Source: Pelodictyon luteolum
GTDB lineage: Bacteria > Bacteroidota > Chlorobiia > Chlorobiales > Chlorobiaceae
Length of the DNA stretch: 64,000 nt
Direction of reading: 5' to 3'
Assembly (NCBI RefSeq): GCF_001622165.1
Contig: NZ_LVWG01000032.1
Span: 62,001 to 126,000 of the forward strand
Positions 63,947 to 64,000 of this stretch are shown in pieces (the first letter of the stretch is position 1; the number at the start of each line of letters is the position of its first letter). Position numbers and translations under genes: made by a program. A model generated the notes under the pieces. It searched no databases. It saw only the letters and a list, made by a program, of their open reading frames with translations, and had not been told where the DNA came from.

Positions 63947-64000
63947 CTAAAACCACTTCCTCGTCCTGAAAAAGACGATCATGCCGATGAAAATCGAGCC
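63947..64000 (-). CDS. 3' end of a minus-strand gene (partial)
   Basis: An open minus-strand frame enters from the right edge and ends at a TAG (63947-63949), encoding GSIFIGMIVFFRTRKWF. The hydrophobic stretch followed by basic residues looks like a last membrane helix with a cytoplasmic tail. Too little is present to name it, and it may not be a gene. Confidence 0.4.
   Translation of the reverse strand, partial: GSIFIGMIVFFRTRKWF

Overview
The window looks like chromosomal DNA from a green sulfur bacterium (Chlorobiaceae). The decisive gene is fmoA (44689-45789), encoding the Fenna-Matthews-Olson bacteriochlorophyll a protein. It is supported by a PucC/BCD-family pigment-associated membrane protein, a cobalamin-type radical SAM enzyme of the kind used in bacteriochlorophyll tailoring, a flavodoxin-PCP_red fusion, the thioredoxin-reductase-like ferredoxin-NADP reductase known from Chlorobium, and MenA for menaquinone. 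The composition is GC-rich. A Chlorobium/Pelodictyon luteolum-like species is my best guess, from memory of these protein families rather than from any comparison.

Layout. 1-4563 (minus): a partial radical SAM enzyme, a PucC-like carrier and RecD2, the last preceded by a 38-bp CT/AG microsatellite. 4697-6559: TPP riboswitch and thiC. 6657-16451 (mostly minus): tpiA, a small unknown, greA, an HtrA protease, trpE, lepB, lepA, fmt and def. 16668-24773: a Fur-type regulator, a Kef-type antiporter with Usp-like tail, an SMR efflux protein, proB, yjdM, proA, a LolD-like ATPase and an MFS carrier. 24799-32285: a DegT aminotransferase, a pentapeptide-repeat protein carrying a 12-bp minisatellite, mpl, gap, the flavodoxin-PCP_red fusion, then dnaJ and grpE. 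32303-41688: hrcA, prmC, a DUF4412-like exported protein, proS, a 2-Cys peroxiredoxin facing a purine permease, a nitrilase-family amidase, ispE and a SPOR-domain protein. 41722-53425: a sigma-54 activator, lnt, fmoA, a MerR regulator, an MsbA-like exporter, a B12-type radical SAM enzyme, mutS and an HD-GYP protein with a decayed GGDEF fragment upstream. 53822-56268: rplU-rpmA, mdh and two 120-bp structured repeats. 56269-64000: a compact minus-strand set (Cys-motif protein, FNR, menA, aguB, M48 peptidase, aguA), then hisF, a CIA30 protein, a YqhA-like protein and the tail of a minus-strand gene.

Most of the window is housekeeping metabolism: central carbon (tpiA, gap, mdh), proline, tryptophan and histidine synthesis, protein maturation (fmt, def, lepB, lnt, prmC), chaperones, and agmatine-to-putrescine conversion by AguA and AguB. 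No tRNA, rRNA, CRISPR array, prophage or intact insertion sequence was seen. The most unusual features are short tandem repeats placed at gene starts, the duplicated hairpin-rich element after mdh whose copy differences favour a minus-strand RNA, a recurring TTTG-TATATTT(T)G motif upstream of genes, and the flavodoxin-PCP_red fusion.
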